Shown: in pieces, positions 56,253 to 64,000 of the stretch | How positions within the stretch are numbered: position 1 is the first letter of the stretch | Layout: the number at the start of each line of letters is the position of its first letter | NCBI GenBank assembly: GCA_013374015.1 | Contig: BLLL01000004.1 | Span: 1-64,000, forward strand | Direction: 5' to 3' | DNA from: Candidatus Desulfovibrio kirbyi | GTDB lineage: Bacteria > Desulfobacterota > Desulfovibrionia > Desulfovibrionales > Desulfovibrionaceae | DNA: 64,000 nt | The notes under the pieces: model-generated | What the model was told of the DNA's origin: nothing | Databases searched by the model: none | The model's input: only the letters and a program-made list of their open reading frames with translations | Made by a program: the position numbers and the translations under genes

Positions 56253-56843
56253 ATGATGAAAACAAAAATTCTGCTCCTGTCGCTTCTGGCTCTCACTTTT
56301 GCGCTTTCCGCCTGCATCAGCACCACTGACGGTGGCGTTGTGCAGGGCCGCTGCGTAGCCTTTGAGCCGGAAAAAAGCATGACCATTGTAGCGGACACCA
56401 GCAAAGTCAGAAACAGTCCCAACTACAACGGCGCGATCCTCACCTACAAGCTTCCCGCAGAAGCAAAGGAAGTGGGGCCGCGACCCGCTGTGGGCGGATG
56501 CTTGCAGATTGACCTCGTAAAATCAACCGTAACAATCCTTGATCCGGCTACAAAAACTATCAAAGAAATAGCTGTCAAGGTCAGTGCCAAGGAACCTGTT
56601 GCAAACGCGCGGGACCCCAAGGTAGCGGGAAAAACTTTCCCTGTCGTTGACAAGGAAAAGAAAACCGTCACCGTCTATGCGCAAAAAATGCTCATCACCT
56701 TTAGGCCGTCGGAAGACGATCAGGAATATCCGGCGGAAGTCTGGCAAATGGGAGACGAAATGCGCGTCGCTTTCTTTAATCAGGACAAAGGACAGGCCAC
56801 TCGCGTTATGAACGTTTCCAAAACAGACATCACCGGACATTAA
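56253..56843 (+). CDS. Lipoprotein of unknown function (possibly DUF4881)
   Basis: A 196-residue lipoprotein. The signal ends in the lipobox LSAC (Cys near residue 21), so it is anchored in a membrane facing the periplasm. The mature part begins ISTTDGGVVQGRCVAF and is beta-rich: FEPEKSMTIVAD, TYKLPAEAKEVG, TVTILDPATKTIKEIAVK. I believe it belongs to the Desulfovibrio-specific DUF4881 group but cannot verify that. Eleven bases after the permease gene, so cotranscribed, which hints at a role with the transporter. ATG 56256 is an alternative. Confidence 0.75.
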   Translation: MMKTKILLLSLLALTFALSACISTTDGGVVQGRCVAFEPEKSMTIVADTSKVRNSPNYNGAILTYKLPAEAKEVGPRPAVGGCLQIDLVKSTVTILDPATKTIKEIAVKVSAKEPVANARDPKVAGKTFPVVDKEKKTVTVYAQKMLITFRPSEDDQEYPAEVWQMGDEMRVAFFNQDKGQATRVMNVSKTDITGH

Positions 56844-56850
56844 CCTGTCC

Positions 56851-56884
56851 GTTGTGACCGGAGGACAACCTCTCCGGTCACAAC
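56851..56884 (+). repeat. Perfect 13-pair hairpin between two genes
   Basis: GTTGTGACCGGAG, an eight-base loop, CTCCGGTCACAAC. No T run follows, so it is not a standard intrinsic terminator. It may act as an mRNA stabiliser, a processing site, or a terminator working with Rho. Eight bases after the lipoprotein stop. Confidence 0.6.
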
Positions 56885-56899
56885 AAGGGCAGAGACGCA

Positions 56900-57238
56900 G
56901 TGAAATACGCAGAGTGCCCCGTGAACAGTTACAAACAATCCCTCTATACCAGCGCAATCCGCATCATTGCCAATATCGCCATGCTGGGCATTGTGTTTCT
57001 GAGCATGCGGCAGGCAGCCCAAAGCTCTCTGCCGTCAGAGGCCGGGTTTTGTCTCTGGTTTTTCGGGTTGACAGTGCCGCTTTGGGGAATTGCGATTTTT
57101 CTGACGCGCCTTGTCAAAAAACACTTTCCCGCTGAACACTCAAGTTTTGTCGATCTGCCGCGCCGTGGACGGCAACTCGTGCGCTGGCACGTGCGCGACT
57201 CTCTGTCCTCTTGTCCTCACACCGTCTTGCGTGTATAG
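56900..57238 (+). CDS. Hypothetical protein with two membrane helices
   Basis: A 112-residue protein. Two hydrophobic segments, AIRIIANIAMLGIVFLSM and FCLWFFGLTVPLWGIAIFL, are followed by a basic tail with DLPRRGRQLVRWHV. No family recognised. The start is uncertain: GTG 56900, with AAGGGCAGAGAC upstream, gives the full frame, while GTG 56921 would give a protein beginning at NSYKQSLY. The next gene begins six bases after its stop, so the two are cotranscribed. Confidence 0.6.
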   Translation: MKYAECPVNSYKQSLYTSAIRIIANIAMLGIVFLSMRQAAQSSLPSEAGFCLWFFGLTVPLWGIAIFLTRLVKKHFPAEHSSFVDLPRRGRQLVRWHVRDSLSSCPHTVLRV

Positions 57239-57244
57239 TGAGGC

Positions 57245-58114
57245 ATGTTTCCGCATCCTGACGCCATCCCATCCTGTGCCGACGCGCGCAGACGGCAGCG
57301 CCTTGCCGGTAGAATAAGTGCGATATTTCTGCTTGTGGCTGCGCTGGGGTTGGTGGACACCTTGCAGGGCGTCATGCGCGCCGGTTCGGACACGCTGGAA
57401 ATCCTCTCCGGTCAAAGCGTCATGCTTTCCGGCCCCACAGCCACAAAAAATCCCGTCTCCAGTGACCTGCTCGTAAGCCTCACCCCGGACAACGGTCTGC
57501 TGCGTTTTGTTTTTGAAGGTTTTTTCCCCAGCTACTGGTTCGGCAGCGGTATGTGGCGGGGCGATGTACAGGTTGACGCGTTCTGCCCTCCGGGGACTTA
57601 TGAACTCACGCTGCGCTTCAAGGGCGCTTCGGCGCGTAGCGCTCAAAAAATTTTTGTTACCGTGTGGGACAATGAGGAAGACATGCGTAGCGGTTCCCTG
57701 TTTATGATGCAACATCTTGCAGGCACGCACCCGTTTCTGCCGGCCTGCGTCTTTGCGGTATTCGCCCTTGCCTGCGGTATTGTCACCTATTTTGCCGGCA
57801 AACGCTATTTTGTCCTGCTCGCCGGCATGGACTGCGCGGAAATTTTTCGCATAAGCGCTGAAGACGATGGACTGCTCCTGTGGTGCCCAGCGGACAAAAA
57901 ATTCGCCCAGTCGCCCGGCGCGACACGCGCGCTTTTACATCCTGATGGGCGCATCATCGGATACGCACTTGTCAAAGAACAAAGCAAAAGCGCGCTCATC
58001 CTGCACGCCGACGCAGCCACTCCCGTTAACACTGATTCCCTTGTGTACCTGCGTCCATTGAATCTTATTGCCGGCACCGCAACCACGGAGGTGCCAACTG
58101 TCCAAACCAACTGA
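57245..58114 (+). CDS. Hypothetical membrane protein upstream of pgi
   Basis: A 289-residue protein. One membrane helix near the N-terminus (AIFLLVAALGLVDTL), a periplasmic beta-rich domain with PDNGLLRFVFEGFFPSYWFG and GDVQVDAFCPPGTYELTL, and a second membrane helix (ACVFAVFALACGIVTYFAG) leading to a cytoplasmic domain that reads GRIIGYALVKEQSKSALILH. No family recognised. The 3' end overlaps the probable start of pgi by 17 bases, so the two are translationally coupled. Confidence 0.7.
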   Translation: MFPHPDAIPSCADARRRQRLAGRISAIFLLVAALGLVDTLQGVMRAGSDTLEILSGQSVMLSGPTATKNPVSSDLLVSLTPDNGLLRFVFEGFFPSYWFGSGMWRGDVQVDAFCPPGTYELTLRFKGASARSAQKIFVTVWDNEEDMRSGSLFMMQHLAGTHPFLPACVFAVFALACGIVTYFAGKRYFVLLAGMDCAEIFRISAEDDGLLLWCPADKKFAQSPGATRALLHPDGRIIGYALVKEQSKSALILHADAATPVNTDSLVYLRPLNLIAGTATTEVPTVQTN

Positions 58115-59459
58115 CATTTTTGCCCATACTCTTGAATGGTCAGCGGCCTATACGCACCGCCTTCCACAAAACGCCGCCAGCCTGTTTGCAGCCGCCCAGG
58201 CCATTCTCTCCCGGCGACTTATCCGTGAAACAACCTCCGGAAAACTGCCGTTTCTCACCATGCCCTACCGCGCCAAACTCAATGACGAGATGGAAAACGC
58301 TTTGCCGCGCGTACGGTCGTTCCGCGACATGCTGGTGCTGGGCATCGGCGGATCGGCCTTGGGCGCGCGGGCGATACAGCGCGCCTTCGCTCCGAGTCAG
58401 GACGGACCAAACCACGAGGGGCGCTCTCTCTGGATTGCGGACAATGTGTGCGCCGAACAGTTTGAAGCCTGGCTTCACAGGCTTGTTCCCGTCGACACTG
58501 TTGTTGTGTGCATCAGCAAGTCAGGCGGCACCATTGAAACGCTGGCGCAGTATTTTCTGGTACGGAACTGGCTTAAGGAAGCTCTGGGTGATCAGTGGTC
58601 AAAACAGATGATTGTGATCACGGATGCCTCCAAAGGCTATTTGCGGGACGAGGCAACGCTCCACAACCTCACCTCTCTGGAAGTGCCGGACAATCTGGGC
58701 GGCAGGTATTCAGCCCTTTCGGCAGTTGGCATGTTGCCTGCAGCATTTCTGGACATTGACTGGAATGCTCTGCTGGATGGCGCTTTTGAGGTTGCCCGTC
58801 CTCTGACTCAGGAAACTGCGAACTTCGCTGAACACCCGGCCTTTGCCCTTGCCTGCTGGGCAAGCGCGCTTGAAAAATTTGACTACTCGCAACTGATCTT
58901 TTTTTGCTATATTCCGCAATGGGCGGCCTTTGGCCTCTGGTTTGCCCAACTCTGGGCCGAAAGCTTGGGTAAAGGCGGCCTCGGCACAATGCCCGTGCCG
59001 GCAACCGGGGTCACAGACCAGCATTCCGTCAATCAGATGTTTCTGGACGGCCCGCGCAACAAGGGCTGCCTTTTCCTCACAAGCCGCAACGCGCCGCAGG
59101 GGCGCGCCTTTGGCAACGATCTGCCGGATCAATGGGCTTGTCTGCGCGGCAAACCTTTCGGCAGCCTGCTTGAAGCGGAGGCTCTCGGCACGCGCATGGC
59201 GCTCGCCTCAAGCGGAGTGCCGCTCGTGCACATGGAACTTGATCAGTCCACGCCCAAGGCAGCTGGCACGCTGATGATGTTGCTGGAGGCGGCCACGATG
59301 TTCACCGGATGGCTCATGGACATTAATCCGCTGGACCAGCCCGCGGTGGAACTGGGCAAACGTCTTGCAAACGCCCGTCTGGGCGCTGGCGGCTACCCGA
59401 AAGAACAGGCTGACCTAGCTGCGTATCTGGCCGCGCCAAAACAGGAACAGCGCTTTTAA
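58098..59459 (+). CDS. pgi: Glucose-6-phosphate isomerase
   Basis: Interconverts glucose-6-phosphate and fructose-6-phosphate, about 453 residues from the chosen start. Landmarks are VLGIGGSALGARAIQRAF (sugar-phosphate loop), VCISKSGGTIETLAQYF (SIS phosphate-binding motif), and TDQHSVNQMFLDGP with the catalytic His. Length and order match the shorter bacterial form. No ATG or GTG lies near the family N-terminus: the best ribosome-binding site, GGAGG at 58087-58091, is perfectly spaced for CTG 58098. TTG 58068 is the alternative and adds ten residues. Coordinates use CTG. Confidence 0.92.
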   Translation: MSKPTDIFAHTLEWSAAYTHRLPQNAASLFAAAQAILSRRLIRETTSGKLPFLTMPYRAKLNDEMENALPRVRSFRDMLVLGIGGSALGARAIQRAFAPSQDGPNHEGRSLWIADNVCAEQFEAWLHRLVPVDTVVVCISKSGGTIETLAQYFLVRNWLKEALGDQWSKQMIVITDASKGYLRDEATLHNLTSLEVPDNLGGRYSALSAVGMLPAAFLDIDWNALLDGAFEVARPLTQETANFAEHPAFALACWASALEKFDYSQLIFFCYIPQWAAFGLWFAQLWAESLGKGGLGTMPVPATGVTDQHSVNQMFLDGPRNKGCLFLTSRNAPQGRAFGNDLPDQWACLRGKPFGSLLEAEALGTRMALASSGVPLVHMELDQSTPKAAGTLMMLLEAATMFTGWLMDINPLDQPAVELGKRLANARLGAGGYPKEQADLAAYLAAPKQEQRF

Positions 59460-59485
59460 CGCATGCGTCGGAACGCCACGAGGAT

Positions 59486-60931
59486 ATGAAAATCTCTCCC
59501 CTGAGGCAGGACGCGCCGGATACGGGCGCAGACATTCCTCTGACATATGCCCGCACCTTGTCCTGGTTCTCGCTTGTCGTCATTGTGCTGACCAGTCTTG
59601 CGTTGTCTTTTTTCATTTCCAATTCGGCGCGGGAAACGCTGCTGACACGTCAGGAAAACTTTCTCCATCTGCTTGTGGAAAATCTGAATTACCAGATATA
59701 CCGCCGTTTCGCCCTGCCAACCATTCTGGCGAATGGACACATATCCCTGCGCCAACCCTCCCAGTACGAACGCCTTGACCAGGTGGTGCAGTCCGTCATA
59801 CACGGACTGCCGGTAGACCGTCTGAGAATCTATGATTTCTCGCACATTGCGGCCTACTCCACAAAAAAAGATGAAATAGGCAAATCCGGACTCGCCCCCC
59901 TAAATGTGGAAGACGTGCTGCGCGGAGAAACGCCGAAATCTCAAATAATTGCCGCTGTTCCCACATGGCAGGCCCCTTTCAGGGTGCCACTTGGCGACGG
60001 CACCTTTGTGCTGCGTGTCCTCTATCCGCTACGCGGCGAACCCCTGCAGGCAGGCATGTCTCCGCCTGTTATGGGCGCCCTTGAGGTCACTCAGGACATT
60101 ACCGGTGACTATGAGCAGGTGCTGACGTTTCAAGGTATTATTGTGAGCATGTGCCTGCTTTCCTCAATGGTGATGTTCGCCTTGCTGTTGATGCTGCTCC
60201 ACCGCTCCGAGCGCGTCCTGGCCGAACGCATGCAGAAAAATCGCCAGCTTGAAAACGAACTGCACAGCAATGAAAAACTTGCGAGCATGGGGCGTGTGGT
60301 AGCGAGCATTGCCCACGAAATCCGCAACCCTCTCGGAATCATACGTTCCAGCGCCGAATTTTTGCAAAAACGCGCGGACACAACGGACGTCGGGGTCTCT
60401 CGCATGCTTGGCGCCATTTACGATGAATCCGTGCGCCTGTCCCAGACGGTCAATGATTTTCTGGACTACGCCCGTCCGCGCCAGCCCCGCCAGGATATTA
60501 CGGATATCAATCAGATACTTGATCAGACCCTGGCTTTTCTGAAAGGCGATATGGGCAGACGCGGAGTGACCATTAACCGGCAAACAGCGCCAAATCTTCT
60601 TGTGCGCGGCGACAAGGACCTGATCTACCGCGCCTTTTACAACATTCTTGTCAACGGACAGCAGGCTATGGACGGGCCAGGGACTATTACCCTGCGCGCA
60701 CGCCGGGAGGGTGACCGCGTTTGCCTTGAATTTCTGGATTCCGGCAAGGGATTTGACCACACAACCCTGCCTAGGCTGCTTGACCCCTTCTTCACCACAA
60801 AAGACAACGGCACCGGCCTCGGCTTGCCGATTGTGCAGTCAATTATTGTAAGCCACGGCGGCACATTGGAACTTGAAAACGGACCGGAAGGCGGGGCGCT
60901 GGCGCGGGTGTGGCTGCCCACAGCAAAATGA
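59486..60931 (+). CDS. Membrane sensor histidine kinase (ZraS/NtrB-like)
   Basis: A 481-residue kinase. Two membrane helices (about 27-45 and 217-238) enclose a periplasmic sensing domain. The H-box is SIAHEIRNPLGIIRSS with phosphoacceptor His 277. The ATPase domain has YNILVNGQQAM (N), LDSGKGFD (G1), LLDPFFTTKDNGTGLGLPI (F and G2), all intact. The H-box and kinase form are of the NtrB/ZraS class that normally pairs with a sigma54 response regulator, but no regulator gene is next to it. Start ATG 59486 follows GAGGAT. The next gene is purQ. Confidence 0.9.
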   Translation: MKISPLRQDAPDTGADIPLTYARTLSWFSLVVIVLTSLALSFFISNSARETLLTRQENFLHLLVENLNYQIYRRFALPTILANGHISLRQPSQYERLDQVVQSVIHGLPVDRLRIYDFSHIAAYSTKKDEIGKSGLAPLNVEDVLRGETPKSQIIAAVPTWQAPFRVPLGDGTFVLRVLYPLRGEPLQAGMSPPVMGALEVTQDITGDYEQVLTFQGIIVSMCLLSSMVMFALLLMLLHRSERVLAERMQKNRQLENELHSNEKLASMGRVVASIAHEIRNPLGIIRSSAEFLQKRADTTDVGVSRMLGAIYDESVRLSQTVNDFLDYARPRQPRQDITDINQILDQTLAFLKGDMGRRGVTINRQTAPNLLVRGDKDLIYRAFYNILVNGQQAMDGPGTITLRARREGDRVCLEFLDSGKGFDHTTLPRLLDPFFTTKDNGTGLGLPIVQSIIVSHGGTLELENGPEGGALARVWLPTAK

Positions 60932-61011
60932 ATCACTGCCTGGGCAAATTACGGCATTGACGAACCGTCGCAAGGCGGGTATGTTTACCCATTCCAAGGA
61001 GGCTCAAGCGC

Positions 61012-61821
61012 ATGGGCGCTGTCAATACACTCGTCATCACCGGTTACGGCATAAATTCGCATTTGGAAACCGCGCACACTGCCCGCCTTGCCGGCGCAGA
61101 CAGGGCGGATGTAGTACATTTTTCCGACATCGTCACAGGACAAACCCGTCTTGCCGACTATCACTTTCTCATTTTTCCCGGCGGATTTCTTGATGGAGAC
61201 GACCTGGGTGCTGCGCAAACAGCCGCCATACGCTTGCGTTATATGCTGCACAGCAACGGCTCTCCGCTTCTGGACAGTTTGCGGGAATTCCTTGACAAAG
61301 GTAAACTGATTCTTGGAATCTGTAATGGTTTTCAGCTACTTGTCAAGCTGGGTATTCTGCCGGCGCTTGACGGAAATTGTTTTGAACGCCAGGTTTCCCT
61401 TGCTCACAACGATTCCGCGCGCTTTGAGGACCGCTGGGTGCGCCTGTTGTCAAATCCGGAAAGCCCCTGTATTTTTACAAAAAATCTGCCCATGATGACC
61501 ATGCCTGTACGCCATGGCGAAGGCAAATTTGTGGCAAAAGGCGAACACTGCCTGTCCCGCATCGTCACCGCGCAACTCATCGCCCTGCAATACGCCGACC
61601 CGAAAACCGGCCTTGCCACACAGGAATATCCCTTTAATCCCAACGGTTCTGCAGTGTCTTTGGCCGGTCTTACCGATCCTACAGGGCGTGTGCTGGGCCT
61701 CATGCCCCATCCTGAGGCCTTCCACCATGTCACCAATCATCCCTGCTGGACAAGGGGAGAGTTGGACCCGCCGGGAACACTGCTCTTTGCCAACGCCGTG
61801 CGCTATCTGCGCAGCCAGTAA
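61012..61821 (+). CDS. purQ: Phosphoribosylformylglycinamidine synthase, glutaminase subunit
   Basis: The glutaminase component of FGAM synthase (fourth step of purine synthesis), 269 residues. The triad is clear: nucleophile Cys in ILGICNGFQLLVKLG, and His-Glu in LMPHPEAFHH. FLIFPGGFLDGDDLGA forms the oxyanion loop. It is slightly longer than stand-alone PurQ and is of the type used with a separate PurL. ATG 61012 has AAGGAGGCTCAAGCGC upstream. Eighty bases after the sensor kinase; the Nif3 gene follows after 16 bases. Confidence 0.93.
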   Translation: MGAVNTLVITGYGINSHLETAHTARLAGADRADVVHFSDIVTGQTRLADYHFLIFPGGFLDGDDLGAAQTAAIRLRYMLHSNGSPLLDSLREFLDKGKLILGICNGFQLLVKLGILPALDGNCFERQVSLAHNDSARFEDRWVRLLSNPESPCIFTKNLPMMTMPVRHGEGKFVAKGEHCLSRIVTAQLIALQYADPKTGLATQEYPFNPNGSAVSLAGLTDPTGRVLGLMPHPEAFHHVTNHPCWTRGELDPPGTLLFANAVRYLRSQ

Positions 61822-61837
61822 CGCCTGAAGAAACTCT

Positions 61838-62638
61838 ATGCAGCTTGACGAAATATTCTCTGAAATTGAAAAAATCGCCCCACCTTCCACAGCGGCGCAC
61901 TGGGACAAGTCAGGTCTTCAGGTTGCCTCGGACAGAAAAACAGCCGATGCGCTGGCGGTGTGCCTTGACCCTACGCCCACCTCAATCCGCGCCGCGCTTA
62001 ACCACAACGCCCACTGTATTGTATGCCACCACCCGCTCTCACTCTCCCCGGATCTCCCTTGTTGTCTGGACGCGTACCATGAGGCGTTGCGCCTGCTTTT
62101 GACAGCAAACGTCGCTCTGTACGCCGCCCATACCCCGCTGGACGCGAACCCTGCGGGGCCTGCCGGCTGGCTGGCTGAGGAACTGAACCTGACCAATCGC
62201 GCGGTGCTTGATCCCCTTGCCGACACAGTTGCGGATTTTCCCGAAGCCCTGCCGTCAGGCTTCGGCCTTGCCGGCGATTTGCCCGCGTCCCTTGAGGGCA
62301 GTGCGTTCGTACGCCTTTTGTCCCGCCACATTGATTTGTCCACTGCCACAATCAGCGGATGCCTGCCCCGTTTCGTCACGCGCGTTGCCTACTGCACAGG
62401 ATCAGGTGCCTCCCTGCTGCCTCAGGCCGGAAAAGAAAATGCCGAAATTTTTATAACCGGCGATGTGAAGTATCACACCGCGCTGTCCACGGAAATCTGC
62501 CTGCTTGACGTAGGCCACCATAGCCTGGAAGAAGAAATGATGCGTCGCATGAGCCAGTTGCTGGCCGAACGGCTTTCCCCCCTGACGGTATGTTTTGTCC
62601 CGTCCGAATCACCACTACGCCTGGCCGTCTCCCCGTGA
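61838..62638 (+). CDS. Nif3-like dinuclear metal centre protein
   Basis: A 266-residue protein of the Nif3/YbgI (DUF34) family, a toroidal hexamer with a two-metal site. Metal ligands are visible in IVCHHPLSLSP (His-His), AAHTPLDANPAG (His and Asp) and VGHHSLEEEMM (His and Glu). SKSGLQV-type N-terminus here is WDKSGLQVASD. Proposed to act on nucleotide cofactors such as GTP; the role is not settled. It lies in a tight purQ-nif3-zinc ribbon array (gaps of 16 and 18 bases), a common order in Desulfovibrio. Confidence 0.9.
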   Translation: MQLDEIFSEIEKIAPPSTAAHWDKSGLQVASDRKTADALAVCLDPTPTSIRAALNHNAHCIVCHHPLSLSPDLPCCLDAYHEALRLLLTANVALYAAHTPLDANPAGPAGWLAEELNLTNRAVLDPLADTVADFPEALPSGFGLAGDLPASLEGSAFVRLLSRHIDLSTATISGCLPRFVTRVAYCTGSGASLLPQAGKENAEIFITGDVKYHTALSTEICLLDVGHHSLEEEMMRRMSQLLAERLSPLTVCFVPSESPLRLAVSP

Positions 62639-62656
62639 TGCCCAAGGAGGTTATTG

Positions 62657-63403
62657 ATGAGCAATGCTATTTATTTTGAGCAAATAAAACAGTTGGTGGA
62701 TTTGCAGAAAGTTGACGATGCCATCTTTGCCATCCGACAGGATATTGAGCGATTCCCGCGGGCACTTGAGGATATGGAACGCCGCTACGAAGAGACTGAG
62801 ACACAACGTGACAGAATTCTTGACAAACTCGCCCATCTTCAGGACCAGCAAAAACGTCTTGCCGTTGAAATAGACGACGACACAACGCGAATCAAAAAAA
62901 GCAAGAACAAACTCATGCAGGTCGGCAACACACGTGAATATTATGCCATGATGCGTGAAATGGACAGCATGGAAAAAATCAACCGCTCCCGTGAAGAAGA
63001 AAAAATAATTCTTGCTGAAGAACTCCAGTTGCAAAACACTGCCCTGACAGAAATTGACGCTCTGCACGCTGCCCTGAAAGAGGAGCTGGACATCAAACGT
63101 AGCGGCATGGACAAATGGAAACAACAGGTGGAGAACTCTCTGAAAAATTTGAACAAAAAACGCGCCAAAGTCAGTAAAGGCATTCCTCAGCCCGTCTTTA
63201 TGCGCTACGAGTTCATCCGCGTCCGCATGGAATATCCGGTCATTGTGCCGGTAAAAGACGGGATATGCTCCGGCTGCAATATTGCCGTGCCGCCGCAGTC
63301 GTTCATAGAACTTCAGCGCGGTCAGCAGATTCTCAGTTGTCCAAACTGCCAGCGGCTTATTTATTGGTGCGAACATTTTGAACTGTCTACAGAACCAGCG
63401 TGA
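62657..63403 (+). CDS. Coiled-coil protein with C4-type zinc ribbon
   Basis: A 248-residue protein. Residues about 5-180 form a long charged coiled coil (VDLQKVDDAIFAIRQDIERF, AEEIQLQN-like repeats, KQQVENSLKNLNKKRAKVSK). The C-terminal zinc ribbon has CSGCNIAVPP and LSCPNCQRLIYW, two CxxC pairs. This is the CT398/FlgZ-like family, thought to link to transcription or flagellar and secretion machinery. ATG 62657 was chosen over TTG 62654, with AAGGAGG six bases before it. The RNase P RNA gene starts 18 bases after its stop. Confidence 0.88.
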   Translation: MSNAIYFEQIKQLVDLQKVDDAIFAIRQDIERFPRALEDMERRYEETETQRDRILDKLAHLQDQQKRLAVEIDDDTTRIKKSKNKLMQVGNTREYYAMMREMDSMEKINRSREEEKIILAEELQLQNTALTEIDALHAALKEELDIKRSGMDKWKQQVENSLKNLNKKRAKVSKGIPQPVFMRYEFIRVRMEYPVIVPVKDGICSGCNIAVPPQSFIELQRGQQILSCPNCQRLIYWCEHFELSTEPA

Positions 63404-63420
63404 ATTGCTGACTGTTTCCG

Positions 63421-63809
63421 ACAACAAACGGGCGCCGGACAAACCGTCGCTGCGGACGTATTGTCCGGAGAGGAAAGTCCGGGCTCCACAGGGCAGGACG
63501 CTGGACAACACCCAGGGGGGGAAACCCCCGGACAGCGCCACAGAAAGCAAACCGCCACGCCCCGGCCATGCGCCGGAAGCGCGGTAAGGGTGAAACGGTG
63601 AGGCAAGAGCTTACCAGAGGCTGCGGTGACGCAGCCTGCTAGGCATACCCCGTCTGGAGCAAGACCAAATAGGGAAAGCGGTCGACCCGGCCAGCGCTTT
63701 CCGGGTAGGTTGCTTGAGGGCGCGGGCAATCGCGCTCCTAGAGGAATGACGGTTACGCGTGCAACGCGCGCGACAGAACCCGGCTTATCGTCCGGCGCCC
63801 GTTTGTTGT
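63421..63809 (+). ncRNA. rnpB: RNase P RNA (bacterial type A)
   Basis: The catalytic RNA that matures tRNA 5' ends. The universally conserved block GAGGAAAGTCCGGGCTCC (part of P4 and its surroundings) is at about 63470-63487, and the 3' counterpart ACAGAACCCGGCTTATC at about 63773-63789. A perfect 20-pair stem joins the ends: 63421-63440 with 63790-63809. The internal AGGGTGAAACGGTGAGG and GCATACCCCG segments are also typical. The protein-like frames that overlap it are spurious. ispD begins 65 bases downstream. Confidence 0.95.
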
Positions 63810-63873
63810 TAGTAACGGTAAAAATTGTTCATTCGCCTCTGTAATTTGGACGTGATCATCCCGATAGGAAAAG

Positions 63874-64000
63874 ATGCCTGATGCCTTTCAGAAACCTTGG
63901 GCGTTGATTTTGGCCGCCGGTCAAAGCAACCGCGCAGCCGCCGGACGGCCGAAACAGTTTCTGCCTTGGCGTGGAGTGCCGCTGTACTGGCATTCGGCGC
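63874..64000 (+). CDS. ispD: 2-C-methyl-D-erythritol 4-phosphate cytidylyltransferase, N-terminus (runs off window)
   Basis: The first 42 residues are visible. ALILAAGQSNRAAAGRPKQF is the CTP-binding loop of IspD, which is followed by LPWRGVPLYWHSA. IspD is in the MEP pathway of isoprenoid synthesis. ATG 63874 has AGGAAAAG upstream. In Desulfovibrio the protein is often a fused IspDF; the 3' end is outside the window so this cannot be checked. Confidence 0.88.
   Translation, partial: MPDAFQKPWALILAAGQSNRAAAGRPKQFLPWRGVPLYWHSA

Noticed and set aside
63361..63729. Open frames overlapping the RNase P RNA on both strands
   Set aside because: The conserved RNase P structure explains the sequence; the frames are Pro/Arg-rich by chance.
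1..64000. CRISPR arrays, insertion sequences, integrases
   Set aside because: No regularly spaced repeats, transposase motifs or integrase motifs were found on reading either strand.

Overview
The window looks like a piece of a Desulfovibrionaceae chromosome (strictly anaerobic, sulfate-reducer type Deltaproteobacteria/Desulfobacterota). This rests on long, Desulfovibrio-like RpoB and RpoC proteins, an indolepyruvate:ferredoxin oxidoreductase (IorAB), an anaerobic class III ribonucleotide reductase (NrdDG), a low-potential 2[4Fe-4S] ferredoxin, an anaerobic GlpABC glycerol-3-phosphate dehydrogenase, a TRAP dicarboxylate-type transporter, and a cytochrome c maturation cluster whose CcmE has the Cys-type haem-binding motif known from Desulfovibrio. 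Genes are packed on both strands with short gaps. Several gene remnants suggest a genome undergoing some decay.

Layout. 1-1111: 3' end of an SNF2 helicase and a degraded fragment. 1112-5989: purM, a HAD phosphatase, and a dctPQM TRAP transporter. 6227-10302: glpABC. 10303-18990: a good sigma70-like promoter, a long leader, rpoB, rpoC and a strong terminator; the usual upstream ribosomal-protein genes are absent. 19136-23262: exonuclease III, a three-gene TPR/unknown/YkgJ group, ferredoxin, and an orphan oligopeptide-type ABC ATPase. 23422-29519: a type III restriction-modification locus (mod, res) with a Fic AMP-transferase gene between the two subunits. 29563-33683: a B12-binding radical SAM protein with an overlapping small gene, a possible Sm-like protein, and RNase III.

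33719-35436 is an AT-rich pocket of defence-gene debris: the N-terminus of a second restriction helicase, an intact ORF with RecB-like nuclease motifs, and a RelE-like/helicase N-terminal module broken by one stop codon and one frameshift. 35484-40947 holds ccmEFABCD and a TPR gene with no ccmG or ccmH. It is followed by a seven-transmembrane receptor whose phosphorelay domains appear to lack their histidines, a cardiolipin synthase, and tRNA-Ser(CGA).

44635-53426: nadD, proA, a TPR membrane protein, iorAB, nrdDG and a MOSC protein. 53453-58114: an MFS transporter, a small membrane protein with a TauE/SafE permease, a lipoprotein, and two lineage-restricted membrane proteins. 58098-64000: pgi, a sensor kinase, purQ, a Nif3 protein, a zinc-ribbon protein, RNase P RNA (rnpB) and the start of ispD.

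No rRNA operon, CRISPR array, complete insertion sequence or complete prophage was seen. All functional calls come from reading motifs in the sequence; no database search was run.
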